From: Microscillaceae bacterium
GTDB taxonomy: Bacteria > Bacteroidota > Bacteroidia > Cytophagales > Microscillaceae
DNA: 61,296 nucleotides
Direction of reading: 5' to 3'
Assembly (NCBI GenBank): GCA_011390205.1
Contig: JAABSX010000021.1
Location: forward strand, 1-61,296
This document shows, piece by piece, positions 43,581-54,897 of the stretch. The notes beneath the pieces are model-generated. The model was given only the letters and a program-made list of their open reading frames with translations, searched no databases and was not told the origin of the DNA. The stretch's first letter is position 1. Every line of letters begins with the position of its first letter. Made by a program: the position numbers and the translations under genes.

Positions 43581-46500
43581 TTATAAGATTTTTAAAAGGT
43601 ATTGTGTTTCTTGGTCTATTGCCTCGAGGATTTTTTCGAGCTGTTCGATATTTTGCGAGGTATCATGCTCTACTTCTTTGCAGAGTGCTGCAAGATGATA
43701 GAAAAAAGCTGCAAGTGCAGCGCCTTTGAGTTTGTGGGCAAGGGCTGAGAGCCTATCAAGTTCTTTTTGGGCAAGTGCCTCTTTCATTTGAGGTACAAGG
43801 CTATGAAGCAATGTCCTTGCTTCTTGGAGAATCATCTGGTAGAGTTCTTCATCATGGTATATTTTTTTTCTGAGTGCTTCTTTGTCAAAATGTAACATTT
43901 CCTCTTGCATCCTTTCATCGTTTGCGGTTTGTGCTTCTTCTGTGAGTTTTGTACTTGTGTCGTTTGGTTTTTCACCCAAAACCCATTGCTTGAGTATGTT
44001 TTCTATGGTATTTTTGATGACAGGCTTGGTGATATAGTCATCCATTCCTGCTTGTATGCACCTCTCCCTTTCTCCTTTGATGGTGCCTGCGGTGAGTGCG
44101 ATGATGGGTGTGTATTTGTACTGATTTTGTTTTTCTAGTATTCGGATTTTTTTAGAAGCCTCATAGCCATTCATCTCGGGCATTTGTATATCCATTAGTA
44201 TAATATCTACGGGTATTTCTTGTAATATCTCCAAACACTCTGCTCCGTTGTTGGCTTCTATCACTTCTATTTTGGGAGAGATAGATTTTAAGATGCTATT
44301 GATGAGGAGCATATTGACGCTGTTGTCTTCTGCTACCAAGATTTTAATCTTTTGATTTTGTAATTTGGCAGAAGCCTCTGAGGCAAGTATCTGCTCTTGA
44401 GAGGGTATTTCTGAATCATTCTTGTCTTTGGTCTTGGGTTCTTCTGAGCTTATCTGAAGGTCTATCTCAAAACAAAACGTGCTTCCCTCTCCTAGTCGGC
44501 TATTTAGCTGCAAGCTGCTTCCCATCATTGCCAGTAGCTTGTTAGAGATAGACAAGCCCAAGCCTGTCCCTCCAAATTTTCGGGTGGTGGAGGCATCCTC
44601 TTGCGAGAAGGCTTCAAATATTTTTTGCTGATGCTCAGGGGCGATTCCTTTTCCTGTATCTTGTACGGCAAAGTGTATGTTTGCTTGCTGGTCATGCTGG
44701 TGCGTGCAAGTGAGCAACAGACTCACCGAGCCTTTTTGTGTAAATTTAACTGCATTGCTCATCAGATTGATGAGTATTTGCCTGAGCCTGACGTGGTCAG
44801 CCCATACAAACTGAGGCACTTCGTGGGCTATGTGTGTGTGTATTGTGATGTTTTTTGCCTGTGCTTGGTATTGGATAATGTCTGTTACTTGCCCACAAAG
44901 GTCATAAAGGTCTGTATTTTCATGGACTAGCTCTAGCTTGCCTGCCTCTATTTTAGAGAAGTCTAGCACATCATTGATGATGTCAAGGAGTCCATTTCCT
45001 GATTTATAGACAGTCTGCACGTATTGTTTTTGGGCTGGTGATAGTTTGGTATGTAGTAGCAGGTCTGAAAACCCTATGATTCCGTTTAGGGGTGTTCGGA
45101 TTTCGTGGCTCATATTGGCCAAAAACTCAGATTTTGCTTGATTTGCCGCCTCTGCCAGTTCTTTGGCTTGGCGAAGCTCTTCTAATATACTCAGTTGATT
45201 TTGGGCTTGTATGCGTGCCTCCACGAGCTGCCCGATGGTGTATAGCAGTGGTTGAAAATCTTTGATGAGGGCTTCTTCGTATCCCTCTGGTCTATTGGCA
45301 ATGCCTGCCATCCCTATGAGTTTACCATTGGCAAAGAATGGAATCCCCATAAAAGCATTCAAAGCAGGATGTTCTTCGGGAAGTCCTCCTCGTTTGGGAT
45401 GTGTGCTAGGCTGATTGGCAATCATTACTTTGCCTTCTAGTAGCACAGTCCCGAAGAGTGTCTTGAGGTTGTGAAATTCTAAACCAGTGTCAATATTATT
45501 TTTATAAAACTCTCGGGTGCTTTCATCCCAAGCAATGTCTGTGATGGCAAATGTCTTTAAATAAGGTGCTCCTTCTGTATCGTGCAAGACCTCACCTATA
45601 AAGCCGTATTCAGACTCGGTAGCCTCTAAGAGATTTTCTAGCAAAATCTCAAAAGCCTGTACACCATCGCTGTTGGCTATGAAGCTTTGCTGTACTTGGT
45701 TGATGTTGTCTAGCAGTTTGGTATTTTTCTCAAGTGCTTGCTCAGTGATTTTCTGCTCGGTGATGTCTTTTTGTGTCCCATACCAAAACCATCGCCCATT
45801 TTCATCTTGCTGTGGCTGGGAGCTTATCTTCATCCATCTTATTTTGCCCTCTATGATGAACCTCACCTCCGCACTAAAATCTCCTTTGGTTCGGAAGGCT
45901 TCTTCATTTTTTTGGATAAAGCCCTGCACATCCTCTGGATGTATAAGTTTTATGGCATTTGTGGCATCGGCTTTAATCTTTGCAGCCGTAGTTTCGAGCA
46001 TTTTACAGAAGATAGGGCTCACATAGGCAAAAGAGCCATCTTCTCTGATTTTGTAGATTCCGATGGAGATGGTAGAAACCAAATCATCATATTCTTGAGT
46101 TTTTCCTTGCAGTGCGATTTCAGTTCTTTTGACGAGGTCTATGTCCATAAATGCCCCATAGAGTCTTGTGCAGATGCCATTCTCGATGACAGGCTGCCCT
46201 AAAGATCTGATCCAATATTGATTTCCTTTTGGGGTATTGATTTGCAGCTCGATGTCATACGGAATACCGAGAGAGAGGGCATCCTCGATTACTTTTTCTA
46301 TCCTGCTTTGGTCTTTTTCCGAATAAAAAGAAATTACATTTTCTAGACTTAGCTCAAAATCTTGGCTTACCTCGTGGATTTCGTAGGTAGTCTCACTCCA
46401 GTAAATGCTGTCTTGTAGTATGTTCCAGCTCCATCCTCCAAAACGCCCGACCTTTCCTGCTTGCTCTAGGAGTTCTCTATTTTTTTGAAATTCTTCCTCT

Positions 46501-49241
46501 GCTTGTTTTTGGCGTGTAATGTCTTCTAAGAAGCCATACCAAAGCGTACTCCCGTCGGGCTGCCTCTGTGGCTGTGAAGCCCCCTTAAACCATACTATCT
46601 CTTTTGTTTTGGCATGTATAAACCTGGCTCTTTGCTGCCAAGGGCTGAGCTTTTGGTGGGATTCGTAGATGCCCTCATTGACTTGCTTGGCATCATCTGG
46701 ATGTATCAGACCAAAAAGTGCCATGGCATCTTTGATGACCTCTTGGGCAGTAAGCCCGATAATGTCTTCTATGCCCGCACTCATAAACGGGATGCTTATC
46801 TCTCCTGAGGGCAATCTTTGAAATTGATAAATAGCTCCAGGGATTTGCTCAGATACTTTTTGGATAAGTTCAGCACTTTTTTGCTGTGCTTCTCTAGCCT
46901 CTACCTCCCGCTGAATGCATCTGGCATTTCCTATAAAACCTATGAATTTATTTTCCGAATCATACACAGGCTTGCCACTGCCACTGTGCCAGTAATATTT
47001 GCCGTTATGGTGTCTTAGACGGTAGTTTATTTTTTCTTGGTGTACTATATGTAGTAAGCCTTCCTTTGCTTTTTGTCGGATAAAAGTGGCATCTTCGGGA
47101 TGCACAAAGTCGTACACATTCGCACCTATAAAGTCTTCGATACGATGCCCTGTGATAGCAGTCCAAGAAGAAGAGACATAGGTAAAATAGCCTTTTGCAT
47201 CATTCTGCCAGATGAGATCTGTGGAGTTTTCTATCAATACTCTGTACTTCTCTTCAGAGATTTGTAGTTTTGACCTAGATTTTACGAGGATATTTTCTAT
47301 CCTTTTTCTTATAGAGATATCTACAGAAATCCCTACGATTCCTGTGATTTCTCCATCTTCTGCTTTCAGAGGGATTTTAGAGATGATGTGCCAGCCTTGC
47401 CTGCCCTGAGGAGAGATAGACTCGTGGTCTTCTTCATAAAATGTATGCCCATTCAATACGTACAAATCTTCCTGCTTGATACGGCTTGATACCGATGGAT
47501 GGGCAGTATATAGCTCCTCATCTGTTTTGCCGAGTGTCTCTTTTTCACTTTCTAATCCGAGGTATTTCCATTCTCTTTGGTTGGTGAGTGTGCGTTTTCT
47601 TTGTTTGTCTTTTACATAGATATGAACAGGGATATTGTCTATGATGGTTCTTAATAATCTTCTTTCCTCTAGTAGTTTTTGGTAAATGTATTTATTTTCG
47701 GTGATGTCTTGTACTGTTCCTCTAATTCCGATAATCGTTCCATCTTCTTTTGTGATATGCTCTCCTTTGGCTAGAATCCATTTTAGCTGTCCGTCATCTA
47801 AGCATATCCTGTATTCAATCCTGAGTTTTTGAGGTTTTTCATATACTTGTGCAATACATTTTTTTATTTTATCTGTATCTTCTTTATGTACACGCTGTTG
47901 AAAGATTTGATACAAATCTTGTCCTAAGGTTTTTTCTGCTCCGAATATGTGGTAATGCTCATCACTCCATGTGAGTGTTTTTGTGCGGCTATCCCATTCC
48001 CAGCTTCCTATTTTGGCTATTTTTTGGGCTTGCTTGAGTTCATTTTCACTTTTGATGAGTGCTATTTCAGCCTTTTTTTGCTCGCTGATGTCTCTCATCA
48101 CCAACACAGACCTTTGGGGCTGCCCTTGTGAGTTATAGACAATATTGGCAGTATCGCTTCTCCAGATATAGTGTCCTTTTTTGTGTAGGCATCGGTATTG
48201 GTATTGAAGCGTAGTTTTTTTTGCTGTCAGTGATTGGGTAACAAAGTCCTTTACTTTTTGTCTATCCTCGGGGTGGATCAGGCTGTATATATCTGTGTGA
48301 TTTCTCTTGATTTCTTCTTCTATGGAGTAGCCCAGTATTTTTTGATACACAGGAGATACATAGCTAACTTCTTTGTAGTCAAAGATAAGAATGCCGTCGG
48401 AAGTATTTTCTGTAATGAATTTGAATTGTTCTATTTGTCTTTGTAAGGCAAGCTTTGTAGCTGTTTTTTCAGTAATATCTATCCCGATTCCTAGTATTTC
48501 TTGTGCCTGCCCTGCTTCATCTAAGAGTGCTTTTGCATCCCATTTAGTGATTTTGATGACATTGTCTTTGGTTCTTTTTCTGATGATAAATTCGTGCGTA
48601 GTTTCAGGTTCTGAAAAGCATTTTGCCGCCATCTCAATACAAACAGGGAAGTCTTCTAGTACGACATGTTGCACGGCTGGCATCCCTATAACTTCTAGCT
48701 CGGAGACACCAAAGCACTCACAATACGCCTGATTGATGTATATGTAGTTGCCGTTTTGGTCTATTCTGACGATATAGGCGGTTTGGTTATTGAGGATTTC
48801 TTCATAAAAATTAGCCCCTCTGTACAGTTCTTTTTGGCTAAGGATTTCTTGGCTGATGTCTTGCTGCGTGATGAGCAGCCTTGCAGCTTGTGGTTTGCCA
48901 GATTTTACCACTTCAATCTGACATTTTAGCCATACAGTTGAGCCTTTTTTGTGTTTACATCTAATGACCTGCTCCTGTCTCTTGGCTTCGGTTTTGTGGG
49001 CTATTTGAGCATATTCTTCTATTATTTTGACATCTTCTGGATGGATGACATCTAACAAGGTAAGTGATGCCTCTGTGGGGCTGTAGCCTAGTGTAATCCA
49101 AAATTTAGGATTCACCCAGCCTTCTTTGATATGTTCTGTATCCAGGTACCAAAGCCCGTCTAAGGAGTGCTCTTGAATAAAATCAAATACAAACTCATTC
49201 TCCTTAATTAACTCATACAACTCTTTTCTAAGATAGTGCAT
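43581..49241 (-). CDS. Giant hybrid histidine kinase: nine PAS, GAF, HisKA, HATPase, REC, HPt
   Basis: This 1886-residue protein has no signal peptide or membrane helix and should be cytoplasmic. I count nine PAS/PAC units in residues about 10-1170, each ending near a D-I-T/S-E-x-K-like linker. A GAF domain follows (about 1185-1345), then HisKA with H1379 ([11 protein letters not shown]), HATPase_c ([22 protein letters not shown]), a REC domain with D1684 ([14 protein letters not shown]) and an HPt domain with H1836 (LAHKLKGAA). It can run a full phosphorelay in one chain and may pass phosphate to an unlinked regulator. No partner lies nearby. PAS repeats may sense redox, oxygen or small ligands. 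Confidence 0.95.
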   Translation of the reverse strand: MHYLRKELYELIKENEFVFDFIQEHSLDGLWYLDTEHIKEGWVNPKFWITLGYSPTEASLTLLDVIHPEDVKIIEEYAQIAHKTEAKRQEQVIRCKHKKGSTVWLKCQIEVVKSGKPQAARLLITQQDISQEILSQKELYRGANFYEEILNNQTAYIVRIDQNGNYIYINQAYCECFGVSELEVIGMPAVQHVVLEDFPVCIEMAAKCFSEPETTHEFIIRKRTKDNVIKITKWDAKALLDEAGQAQEILGIGIDITEKTATKLALQRQIEQFKFITENTSDGILIFDYKEVSYVSPVYQKILGYSIEEEIKRNHTDIYSLIHPEDRQKVKDFVTQSLTAKKTTLQYQYRCLHKKGHYIWRSDTANIVYNSQGQPQRSVLVMRDISEQKKAEIALIKSENELKQAQKIAKIGSWEWDSRTKTLTWSDEHYHIFGAEKTLGQDLYQIFQQRVHKEDTDKIKKCIAQVYEKPQKLRIEYRICLDDGQLKWILAKGEHITKEDGTIIGIRGTVQDITENKYIYQKLLEERRLLRTIIDNIPVHIYVKDKQRKRTLTNQREWKYLGLESEKETLGKTDEELYTAHPSVSSRIKQEDLYVLNGHTFYEEDHESISPQGRQGWHIISKIPLKAEDGEITGIVGISVDISIRKRIENILVKSRSKLQISEEKYRVLIENSTDLIWQNDAKGYFTYVSSSWTAITGHRIEDFIGANVYDFVHPEDATFIRQKAKEGLLHIVHQEKINYRLRHHNGKYYWHSGSGKPVYDSENKFIGFIGNARCIQREVEAREAQQKSAELIQKVSEQIPGAIYQFQRLPSGEISIPFMSAGIEDIIGLTAQEVIKDAMALFGLIHPDDAKQVNEGIYESHQKLSPWQQRARFIHAKTKEIVWFKGASQPQRQPDGSTLWYGFLEDITRQKQAEEEFQKNRELLEQAGKVGRFGGWSWNILQDSIYWSETTYEIHEVSQDFELSLENVISFYSEKDQSRIEKVIEDALSLGIPYDIELQINTPKGNQYWIRSLGQPVIENGICTRLYGAFMDIDLVKRTEIALQGKTQEYDDLVSTISIGIYKIREDGSFAYVSPIFCKMLETTAAKIKADATNAIKLIHPEDVQGFIQKNEEAFRTKGDFSAEVRFIIEGKIRWMKISSQPQQDENGRWFWYGTQKDITEQKITEQALEKNTKLLDNINQVQQSFIANSDGVQAFEILLENLLEATESEYGFIGEVLHDTEGAPYLKTFAITDIAWDESTREFYKNNIDTGLEFHNLKTLFGTVLLEGKVMIANQPSTHPKRGGLPEEHPALNAFMGIPFFANGKLIGMAGIANRPEGYEEALIKDFQPLLYTIGQLVEARIQAQNQLSILEELRQAKELAEAANQAKSEFLANMSHEIRTPLNGIIGFSDLLLHTKLSPAQKQYVQTVYKSGNGLLDIINDVLDFSKIEAGKLELVHENTDLYDLCGQVTDIIQYQAQAKNITIHTHIAHEVPQFVWADHVRLRQILINLMSNAVKFTQKGSVSLLLTCTHQHDQQANIHFAVQDTGKGIAPEHQQKIFEAFSQEDASTTRKFGGTGLGLSISNKLLAMMGSSLQLNSRLGEGSTFCFEIDLQISSEEPKTKDKNDSEIPSQEQILASEASAKLQNQKIKILVAEDNSVNMLLINSILKSISPKIEVIEANNGAECLEILQEIPVDIILMDIQMPEMNGYEASKKIRILEKQNQYKYTPIIALTAGTIKGERERCIQAGMDDYITKPVIKNTIENILKQWVLGEKPNDTSTKLTEEAQTANDERMQEEMLHFDKEALRKKIYHDEELYQMILQEARTLLHSLVPQMKEALAQKELDRLSALAHKLKGAALAAFFYHLAALCKEVEHDTSQNIEQLEKILEAIDQETQYLLKIL

Positions 49242-49348
49242 AGTTTGAATAGTAATTTCACATCACTGATTTCTTTATTTTCACTTCATTTAACTATTTT
49301 CGAATATGTGTCTATTCAAAATTAATTTGTATTATTTTTCGCACAACA

Positions 49349-49394
49349 TGCTGATAATTAGCATATTAGCAAATCAACAAATTAGCACATTTAC
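49349..49394 (-). repeat. Dispersed intergenic repeat, copy D (inverted)
   Basis: Reads, on the minus strand, GTAAATGTGCTAATTTGTTG, ATTTGCTAATATGC, TAATTATCAGCA. It ends 57 bp before the ATG of the next gene. Confidence 0.8.
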
Positions 49395-49450
49395 GTATTA
49401 TCTTTACACCCCAGTGCTTTTAATATTTGATTTACAAATCATCTAAACCC

Positions 49451-50422
49451 ATGATACTTTTAAATACTTACTTAGATTATGGCATATATGCCTTCACACA
49501 TCAAGACACTCCCGAAGCATCTTTTTGTTTTGAAGAATACTTGTTTAACAGTGATATACATTTATTTCAACAAAACAATGTACTTCCTGTTCGGTTTTAT
49601 CTCATCAGTCACAAACAAAACTCTATAAATGCTAAGTTAAGTTTTTTTTTAGAAAATAATGTAGCCTCTAGCCCTTATCGAGCTCCTTTTGGTGGACTTC
49701 AATGTAACTCAATGACACCCCCAGAGTTATTCATTGCTTTCTTAGAAAATATTCATACTTATCTACATAGGCAAGGAATCCTCAGTATCTCCATTAAAAT
49801 GTATCCTGAATCCTATCATACAGAGGCTAGTAGTTTGGCGAGGTATGTATTTTCTCAGCTAGGATACCAAATAGAAAGCAGTGAACTCAATTTTCACATC
49901 CATATCACTCCGCAGCCCTTTGCAGAAAGAGTACATCTTTCCAAAAAAAGAATCTTAAAAAAATGCCAAAAAGAAGGGTTTATTTTTAAACAAATTTTTA
50001 AACCTCAGGCAGCGCACCTATACGATTTTATCTACCAAGCTAGGCTTAGAAGAGAACACCCCATCAGCCTCTCAAAAACAGTGTTTGAACAACTTGTTGA
50101 ACGTTTTTCTGAAAACTTTCTATTTTTTAATGTAGCCAATGCCCAAGAAATTTCTGCTGCTTGGGGAGTAGTTATCCGGGTCAATAGCCAGATATTGTAT
50201 CACTTTTACCCTGCCGACAGTGCAGACTTTACCCAATACAGCCCTACAGTCATGCTCAATGAAGGGATTTACCAGTATGCACAAAGCCACGGCTACAGCA
50301 TATTAGACCTCGGAATAGCTACAGAACATGGAAAGCTAAACCCAGGACTTGCAAGATTCAAGCAAGAAATAGCAGGGGAAAAGTCATTAAAATTAATATT
50401 TCAAAAAACTCTTACTTTGTGA
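49451..50422 (+). CDS. GNAT-like (FemAB/BioF2-type) acyltransferase, unassigned
   Basis: This 323-residue protein resembles the tandem-GNAT group used for peptidoglycan or lipid modification. Visible cues are SPYRAPFGGLQCN near residue 70, the ERVHLSKKRILKKCQKEGF segment, and a final half with SAAWGVVIRVNSQILYHFYPADS and SILDLGIATEHGKLNPGLARFK. The C-terminal motif fits the acyl-CoA-binding half. Substrate is unknown. I use the ATG at 49451; the open frame begins with TTG at 49427. It starts 57 bp after a dispersed repeat copy. Confidence 0.7.
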   Translation: MILLNTYLDYGIYAFTHQDTPEASFCFEEYLFNSDIHLFQQNNVLPVRFYLISHKQNSINAKLSFFLENNVASSPYRAPFGGLQCNSMTPPELFIAFLENIHTYLHRQGILSISIKMYPESYHTEASSLARYVFSQLGYQIESSELNFHIHITPQPFAERVHLSKKRILKKCQKEGFIFKQIFKPQAAHLYDFIYQARLRREHPISLSKTVFEQLVERFSENFLFFNVANAQEISAAWGVVIRVNSQILYHFYPADSADFTQYSPTVMLNEGIYQYAQSHGYSILDLGIATEHGKLNPGLARFKQEIAGEKSLKLIFQKTLTL

Positions 50423-50780
50423 TAAAAAAAGCATCTAAAAAAATGTTCTCAAAGTATTGGGGCGTTTTCCTGATAAAAACAACAAGTATTCTCAAACTTA
50501 AAGCCTTGTAAAAAAAGTTAAACAAACTCGTCCAAGTACTTGACAGCTTGGGAGTATTTGTGAGAATTTTCTTACTCTTTTAAGAGGGCATTTCTTGCAA
50601 CACCGCAGGCGTAAAATCTTTGAGATGGTTTCAAGCCTAAACAGTTGTAAATTTTCCTAAGTTTTTTAAATCATCAAACATAAAAACCTGATAATAAAGC
50701 AAGAATTTAATTTTTTTTTGGGTAACCGTGAGTTTTTTCGTAGTTTGGTATTTTAATCACTCTATAAGCAATCATAAATA
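50423..50780. other. Spacer with no visible gene
   Basis: A 358 bp AT-rich spacer. A TTTTTTTT-rich tract lies at 50711-50719. CGTAGTTTGGTATTTT at 50738-50753 is a loose -7-like match for the gene at 50781. No hairpin is clear. Confidence 0.4.
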
Positions 50781-51155
50781 ATGAGTTTAGAAATCGTTGG
50801 TAAATTAGTCAAAATACTTCCAGAAGTAAGTGGACAAAGCAAGTCGGGAAATGCTTGGCGCAAACAAGAGTTTGTGGTCGAGACCTTAGACCAATACCCC
50901 AAAAAGGTATGCTTCAATGTGTGGGGAGACCGCATAGAAATTCTCAATAGTTTTGGTATAAATGATGAGTTAAAAGTGTCTTTTGATGTAGAATCGAGAG
51001 AATATCAAGAGCGCTGGTACACAGATATCAAAGCCTGGCGCATAGAGCGAAACAGCGCAGAAAGCAACAGCGGCAAAGACACCCCTGCACAAGCAGAAGA
51101 CCCTTTCCCTGATGATTTTATGGCAAGTGGGCAAGACCCTGATTTGCCTTTCTAA
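50781..51155 (+). CDS. DUF3127 protein with SSB-like C-terminal tip
   Basis: This 124-residue protein has a DUF3127/OB-like domain (MSLEIVGKLVKILPEVSGQ, WRKQEFVVETLDQYPKKV, ELKVSFDVESREYQERWYT) and a disordered polar linker. It ends in an acidic tip, PDDFMASGQDPDLPF. The final DLPF resembles the SSB C-terminal DDIPF tip, which recruits repair and replication proteins. DUF3127 is a Bacteroidota-enriched family with no fixed role. The SSB comparison is by eye. It lies 225 bp before murC on the same strand but with no clear operon link. Confidence 0.85.
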   Translation: MSLEIVGKLVKILPEVSGQSKSGNAWRKQEFVVETLDQYPKKVCFNVWGDRIEILNSFGINDELKVSFDVESREYQERWYTDIKAWRIERNSAESNSGKDTPAQAEDPFPDDFMASGQDPDLPF

Positions 51156-51380
51156 ATGTACCCTACTTTGCCAAAGTTGAGCCAAAACCTGACTTTGGCA
51201 AAGTTTTTTACTTACCACAGTTGCTTTTCTCAAGTCATTGATACTCAATCTATCCTTGCCAAATTCACCAAAAAAGGCATTCTCTGAAGGTAAGTTTCTC
51301 TGCATCAAAACTATTCAAGTGCTTACTTCTATTTTTTGCTAAATTATCTTTAACTTCGCTTAAAATTTCGCAAAACGCAG

Positions 51381-52775
51381 ATGTTAAAACAGTTTAAAAA
51401 GGTCTATTTTATTGGCATCGGGGGCATCGGTATGAGTGCCTTGGCAAGGTGGTTTCAGATGAATCAATGCCAAGTAGCAGGCTATGACCGCAGCCCTAGC
51501 GCCCTTACAGAGGCTCTTCAAAATGAAGGCATGCACTTGCACTTTAGAGATGCTATAGAAGAAATCCCCCAAGCATTCACGGCACCAAACAAGCATGAAG
51601 TGCTGGTCGTCTATACACCTGCCGTACCACAGACACACCAAGAACTAAACTTTTTTAGAGCACATAACTACCTTACCAAAAAACGTGCAGAGGTACTCGG
51701 AATGCTGACCCAAGATTACTTTACCATCGCAATAGCAGGGACACACGGTAAGACCACCACCAGCGCACTGATAGCTCATATATTGTATAATTCTAATATT
51801 CCTTTCACAGCATTCTTAGGTGGAATCATGCAAGGATACGAACAAAACCTCCTCACACGCCAATCACCTGATAAAGAAAGCATTATGCTCGCAGAGGCAG
51901 ATGAATACGATAAATCCTTCTTACACTTAAGCCCTGATATAGCGGTAGTTACAGCAATAGATGCAGACCATTTAGAGATTTATGGAGATAAAAATCACCT
52001 AGAAGATACTTTTGTAAGCTTTGCCAAAAAAATTAAAGCAAAAGGTAGGCTTTTTGCCAAAAAAGGTTTAGCTTTAGAGAAAAATTCAGTAGATTCAGAT
52101 ATTTATTTTGCTGATTATGAAATAGATAAGGCTGCTGATTGTTATTCAAATAATATACGTCTCCAAGAGGGTACTTTTATCTTTGACTGGTGTGGACTTG
52201 GTGAAAATATAAAAAATCTAAGTTTGGGCATCCCAGGCTACCACAATGTAGAAAATGCCACTGCAGCCATCGCCGTAGCCAGAAGTCTGAATATCTCGGA
52301 AAGCACTGTAAGGAAGGCGCTTGCTAGTTTTAAAGGGGTCAAGCGTAGGTTTGAATATGTATCAAAAACAGCAAAAATGACATTTATTGATGATTATGCA
52401 CATCATCCCAAAGAAGTTGAAGCACTGCTTTACTCGGTCAGGGCGATGTATCCTCATCAAAAAATCACTGCCATATTCCAGCCACATCTGTTTAGCCGTA
52501 CAAAAGACTTTGCCGCAGAATTTGCACAAAGCCTAAGCCTAGCAGATGAGGTGATTTTATTGGAGATTTACCCAGCACGTGAGCTGCCCATGGAGGGGGT
52601 TAGCTCAAAACTGATTCTGGACAATATCACCACAAAGGATAAAATGGTCTGCTCAAAGGAACAACTTTTAGATGAGCTGAAAAAAAGGAAAAAAGACCTC
52701 CAAGTTGTACTAAGTATAGGAGCAGGTGACATTGGGCAAATGACCCAAGAAATCGCTCAAATTATAGAAAATTAA
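51381..52775 (+). CDS. murC: UDP-N-acetylmuramate--L-alanine ligase (MurC)
   Basis: This 464-residue cytoplasmic ligase adds L-alanine to UDP-MurNAc, the first peptide step in peptidoglycan. It has the N-terminal Rossmann-like loop IGIGGIGMSALARWF, the ATP-binding loop GTHGKTTTSAL, EADEYDKSFL and the HHPKEV region of the third domain. It opens a rightward run murC-ftsQ-ftsA-ftsZ, with 28 bp to ftsQ. Length is normal. Confidence 0.97.
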   Translation: MLKQFKKVYFIGIGGIGMSALARWFQMNQCQVAGYDRSPSALTEALQNEGMHLHFRDAIEEIPQAFTAPNKHEVLVVYTPAVPQTHQELNFFRAHNYLTKKRAEVLGMLTQDYFTIAIAGTHGKTTTSALIAHILYNSNIPFTAFLGGIMQGYEQNLLTRQSPDKESIMLAEADEYDKSFLHLSPDIAVVTAIDADHLEIYGDKNHLEDTFVSFAKKIKAKGRLFAKKGLALEKNSVDSDIYFADYEIDKAADCYSNNIRLQEGTFIFDWCGLGENIKNLSLGIPGYHNVENATAAIAVARSLNISESTVRKALASFKGVKRRFEYVSKTAKMTFIDDYAHHPKEVEALLYSVRAMYPHQKITAIFQPHLFSRTKDFAAEFAQSLSLADEVILLEIYPARELPMEGVSSKLILDNITTKDKMVCSKEQLLDELKKRKKDLQVVLSIGAGDIGQMTQEIAQIIEN

Positions 52776-52803
52776 ACTTAACAAAATAAAGATTTCATCG
52801 GAA

Positions 52804-53544
52804 ATGCGACTTAAAAACAGCGTAAAAATAGCATTGGGAATTGGCTTACTGTTTATAGTCATTGTGTTTGTGGAGGCAAAGTACAGAAATCAATCGGTTG
52901 GAGATTTGCACGTAAATATCTCTAACCAAGCAGATAACTACTTTTTGGATAGCACAGGTGTCAAAAGACTCCTAAGCAATGGCAAAGAAGGAGGGCTCGA
53001 AAAAATAACTTATCGTGAGTTATCTATCAAAGCCATTGAGACAAAGATTAAAGCCAATTTATTTGTGGAAAACTGTGAAATCGCCCGAAATTTAAAAGGA
53101 GATTTGTTTGTAGATATACATCTATCAAGGCCTATTGCACGTTTTATTCGTGCAGGTAAGCCTGATTTTTATGTGGATAGCTTGGGCAAAATTATGCCCA
53201 TCTCTGATAAGTTCAGTGCAAGGACATTGCTCGTAACACGTGAGCAAAATCAATCTTTGCCCGATTTTGGCAGGAAAGACAAATTATTGCTGATACTCAT
53301 CAAACAAATCTACAAAGATGCGTTTTTGAAGGCACAGATTACACATCTACACATCAACCCAAAAGGAGAAGTACTGATGTATGTGCAAGTAGGAAATCAA
53401 GTAATAGAGTTTGGAAAGTGCCGTAATATCAATGATAAACTAAAAAAAATTAAGCTGTTTTACCACGAAATCCTACCTATCAAAGGGTGGCAGGCTTATA
53501 AAAAAGTCAGTGTAAAATACAATGATCAAATTATTTGTGAATAA
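52804..53544 (+). CDS. ftsQ: Cell-division protein FtsQ
   Basis: This 246-residue protein is a bitopic divisome component. It has a membrane helix at about 7-22 (VKIALGIGLLFIVIVFVEA) and a POTRA-like domain with a weak FtsQ signature (NLFVENCEIARNLKGDLFVDI). FtsQ sequences in Bacteroidota are diverged, but its place between murC and ftsA (6 bp before ftsA) makes the call firm. It links early and late divisome proteins. Confidence 0.9.
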   Translation: MRLKNSVKIALGIGLLFIVIVFVEAKYRNQSVGDLHVNISNQADNYFLDSTGVKRLLSNGKEGGLEKITYRELSIKAIETKIKANLFVENCEIARNLKGDLFVDIHLSRPIARFIRAGKPDFYVDSLGKIMPISDKFSARTLLVTREQNQSLPDFGRKDKLLLILIKQIYKDAFLKAQITHLHINPKGEVLMYVQVGNQVIEFGKCRNINDKLKKIKLFYHEILPIKGWQAYKKVSVKYNDQIICE

Positions 53545-53550
53545 AAATCT

Positions 53551-54852
53551 ATGCAACGGGAAAAAATAATAGTAGGTCTGGATATAGGAAGCACCAAAAT
53601 ATGTGCACTTGTAGGGCGAAAAGATAAATACGGAAAAGTAGAAATATTAGGAATGGGCAAAGCCGAATCCAATGGAGTAATCCGAGGAGTAGTTACTAAT
53701 ATAGACAAAACCGTTACATCCATCGCCGCCGCCATAGAAGAGGCTGAGAAAACCGCAGGAATTGACATCCGCGTGGTCAATGTAGGCATTGCAGGGCAGC
53801 ACATCAAAAGCATCACACAGCGAGGAAGTATCCACCGAAATACAGACAACGAAATCACAGTTGATGATGTCAATAGACTTACCAATGAAATGTATCGGAC
53901 GGTTACACCTCCTGGCAACGAAATCATACACGTCATGCCACAAGACTATACCGTGGACTTTGAGACGGGCATCAAAGAACCCGTGGGCATGTCGGGTGTG
54001 CGTCTAGAGGCTGACTTTAACATCATCACGGCACAAACCAGTGCCATCAAAAACATAGAACGCTGCGTAACACGCACAGGGCTAGAGATAGAAAATCTTA
54101 TCTTAGAGCCCATCGCCTCTAGCATGTCAGTGCTTACAGAAGAAGAAAGACAGGCAGGCGTAGCACTCATAGACATAGGCGGAGGCACTACAGATGTAGC
54201 CGTGTTTTATGAAAATATCATCAGACACACGGCAGTCATTCCCTTTGGAGGGCATATCATCACCTCTGACATCAAAGAAGGCTGCAGAATCATGGTGGAC
54301 CAAGCCGAGCGCCTCAAAGTCAAATTTGGCAGAGCTATTGCAGAGGAGGCAAGTGAAAATGAATTTGTATCTATCCCCGGGCTGCGTGACAGGCCTCACC
54401 GTGAAATCTCTTTGCGCAATCTAGCCCACATCATAGAAGCAAGAATGCAAGAAATCATAGAATTGGTACACAATGAACTGATTAAGTCTGGCTATGTCAA
54501 TAAACTGGTAGGTGGTATCGTAATTACAGGAGGCGGCTCTCAACTTAAATACTGCCAAAAGTTATTCCAGTATATGACACAAATGGATACCCGAATCGGA
54601 CACCCCAACGAATATTTAGGGAAAACCAAAATAGAAGTAGCCAAGAACCCGATGTATGCCACTACTGTAGGGCTCGTGCTTGCAGGGTTTCGGGCATTAG
54701 ATGATAGGCATGACCGCTACTTACAATCACAAGCACAAGTGAAATCCCATAAAATAGAGAAGGCATCAGGAGGAGCTGATTTTTTCCGAAAAATCATCGA
54801 AAGAACCAAAGGATTACTCATGGATGACTTTGACAGTAAAAATAACTACTAA
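53551..54852 (+). CDS. ftsA: Cell-division protein FtsA
   Basis: This 433-residue actin-like ATPase anchors FtsZ to the membrane. Visible parts are the phosphate-1 loop VGLDIGSTKICALVG, the 1C/SHS2 domain (about 85-170), the phosphate-2 loop ALIDIGGGTTDVAVF and IVITGGGSQLKYC. The C-terminal tail ends RTKGLLMDDFDSKNNY; I do not see an obvious amphipathic anchor at the very end. It is 45 bp before ftsZ. Confidence 0.96.
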   Translation: MQREKIIVGLDIGSTKICALVGRKDKYGKVEILGMGKAESNGVIRGVVTNIDKTVTSIAAAIEEAEKTAGIDIRVVNVGIAGQHIKSITQRGSIHRNTDNEITVDDVNRLTNEMYRTVTPPGNEIIHVMPQDYTVDFETGIKEPVGMSGVRLEADFNIITAQTSAIKNIERCVTRTGLEIENLILEPIASSMSVLTEEERQAGVALIDIGGGTTDVAVFYENIIRHTAVIPFGGHIITSDIKEGCRIMVDQAERLKVKFGRAIAEEASENEFVSIPGLRDRPHREISLRNLAHIIEARMQEIIELVHNELIKSGYVNKLVGGIVITGGGSQLKYCQKLFQYMTQMDTRIGHPNEYLGKTKIEVAKNPMYATTVGLVLAGFRALDDRHDRYLQSQAQVKSHKIEKASGGADFFRKIIERTKGLLMDDFDSKNNY

Positions 54853-54897
54853 CTAAATGTATCATTAACATAAACCAACCCTGTGAGGTAAGGCAAT

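Noticed and set aside
45673..46202. Plus-strand frames of 117 and 154 residues opposite the PAS kinase
   Set aside because: They are antisense shadows of a clearly coding PAS region.
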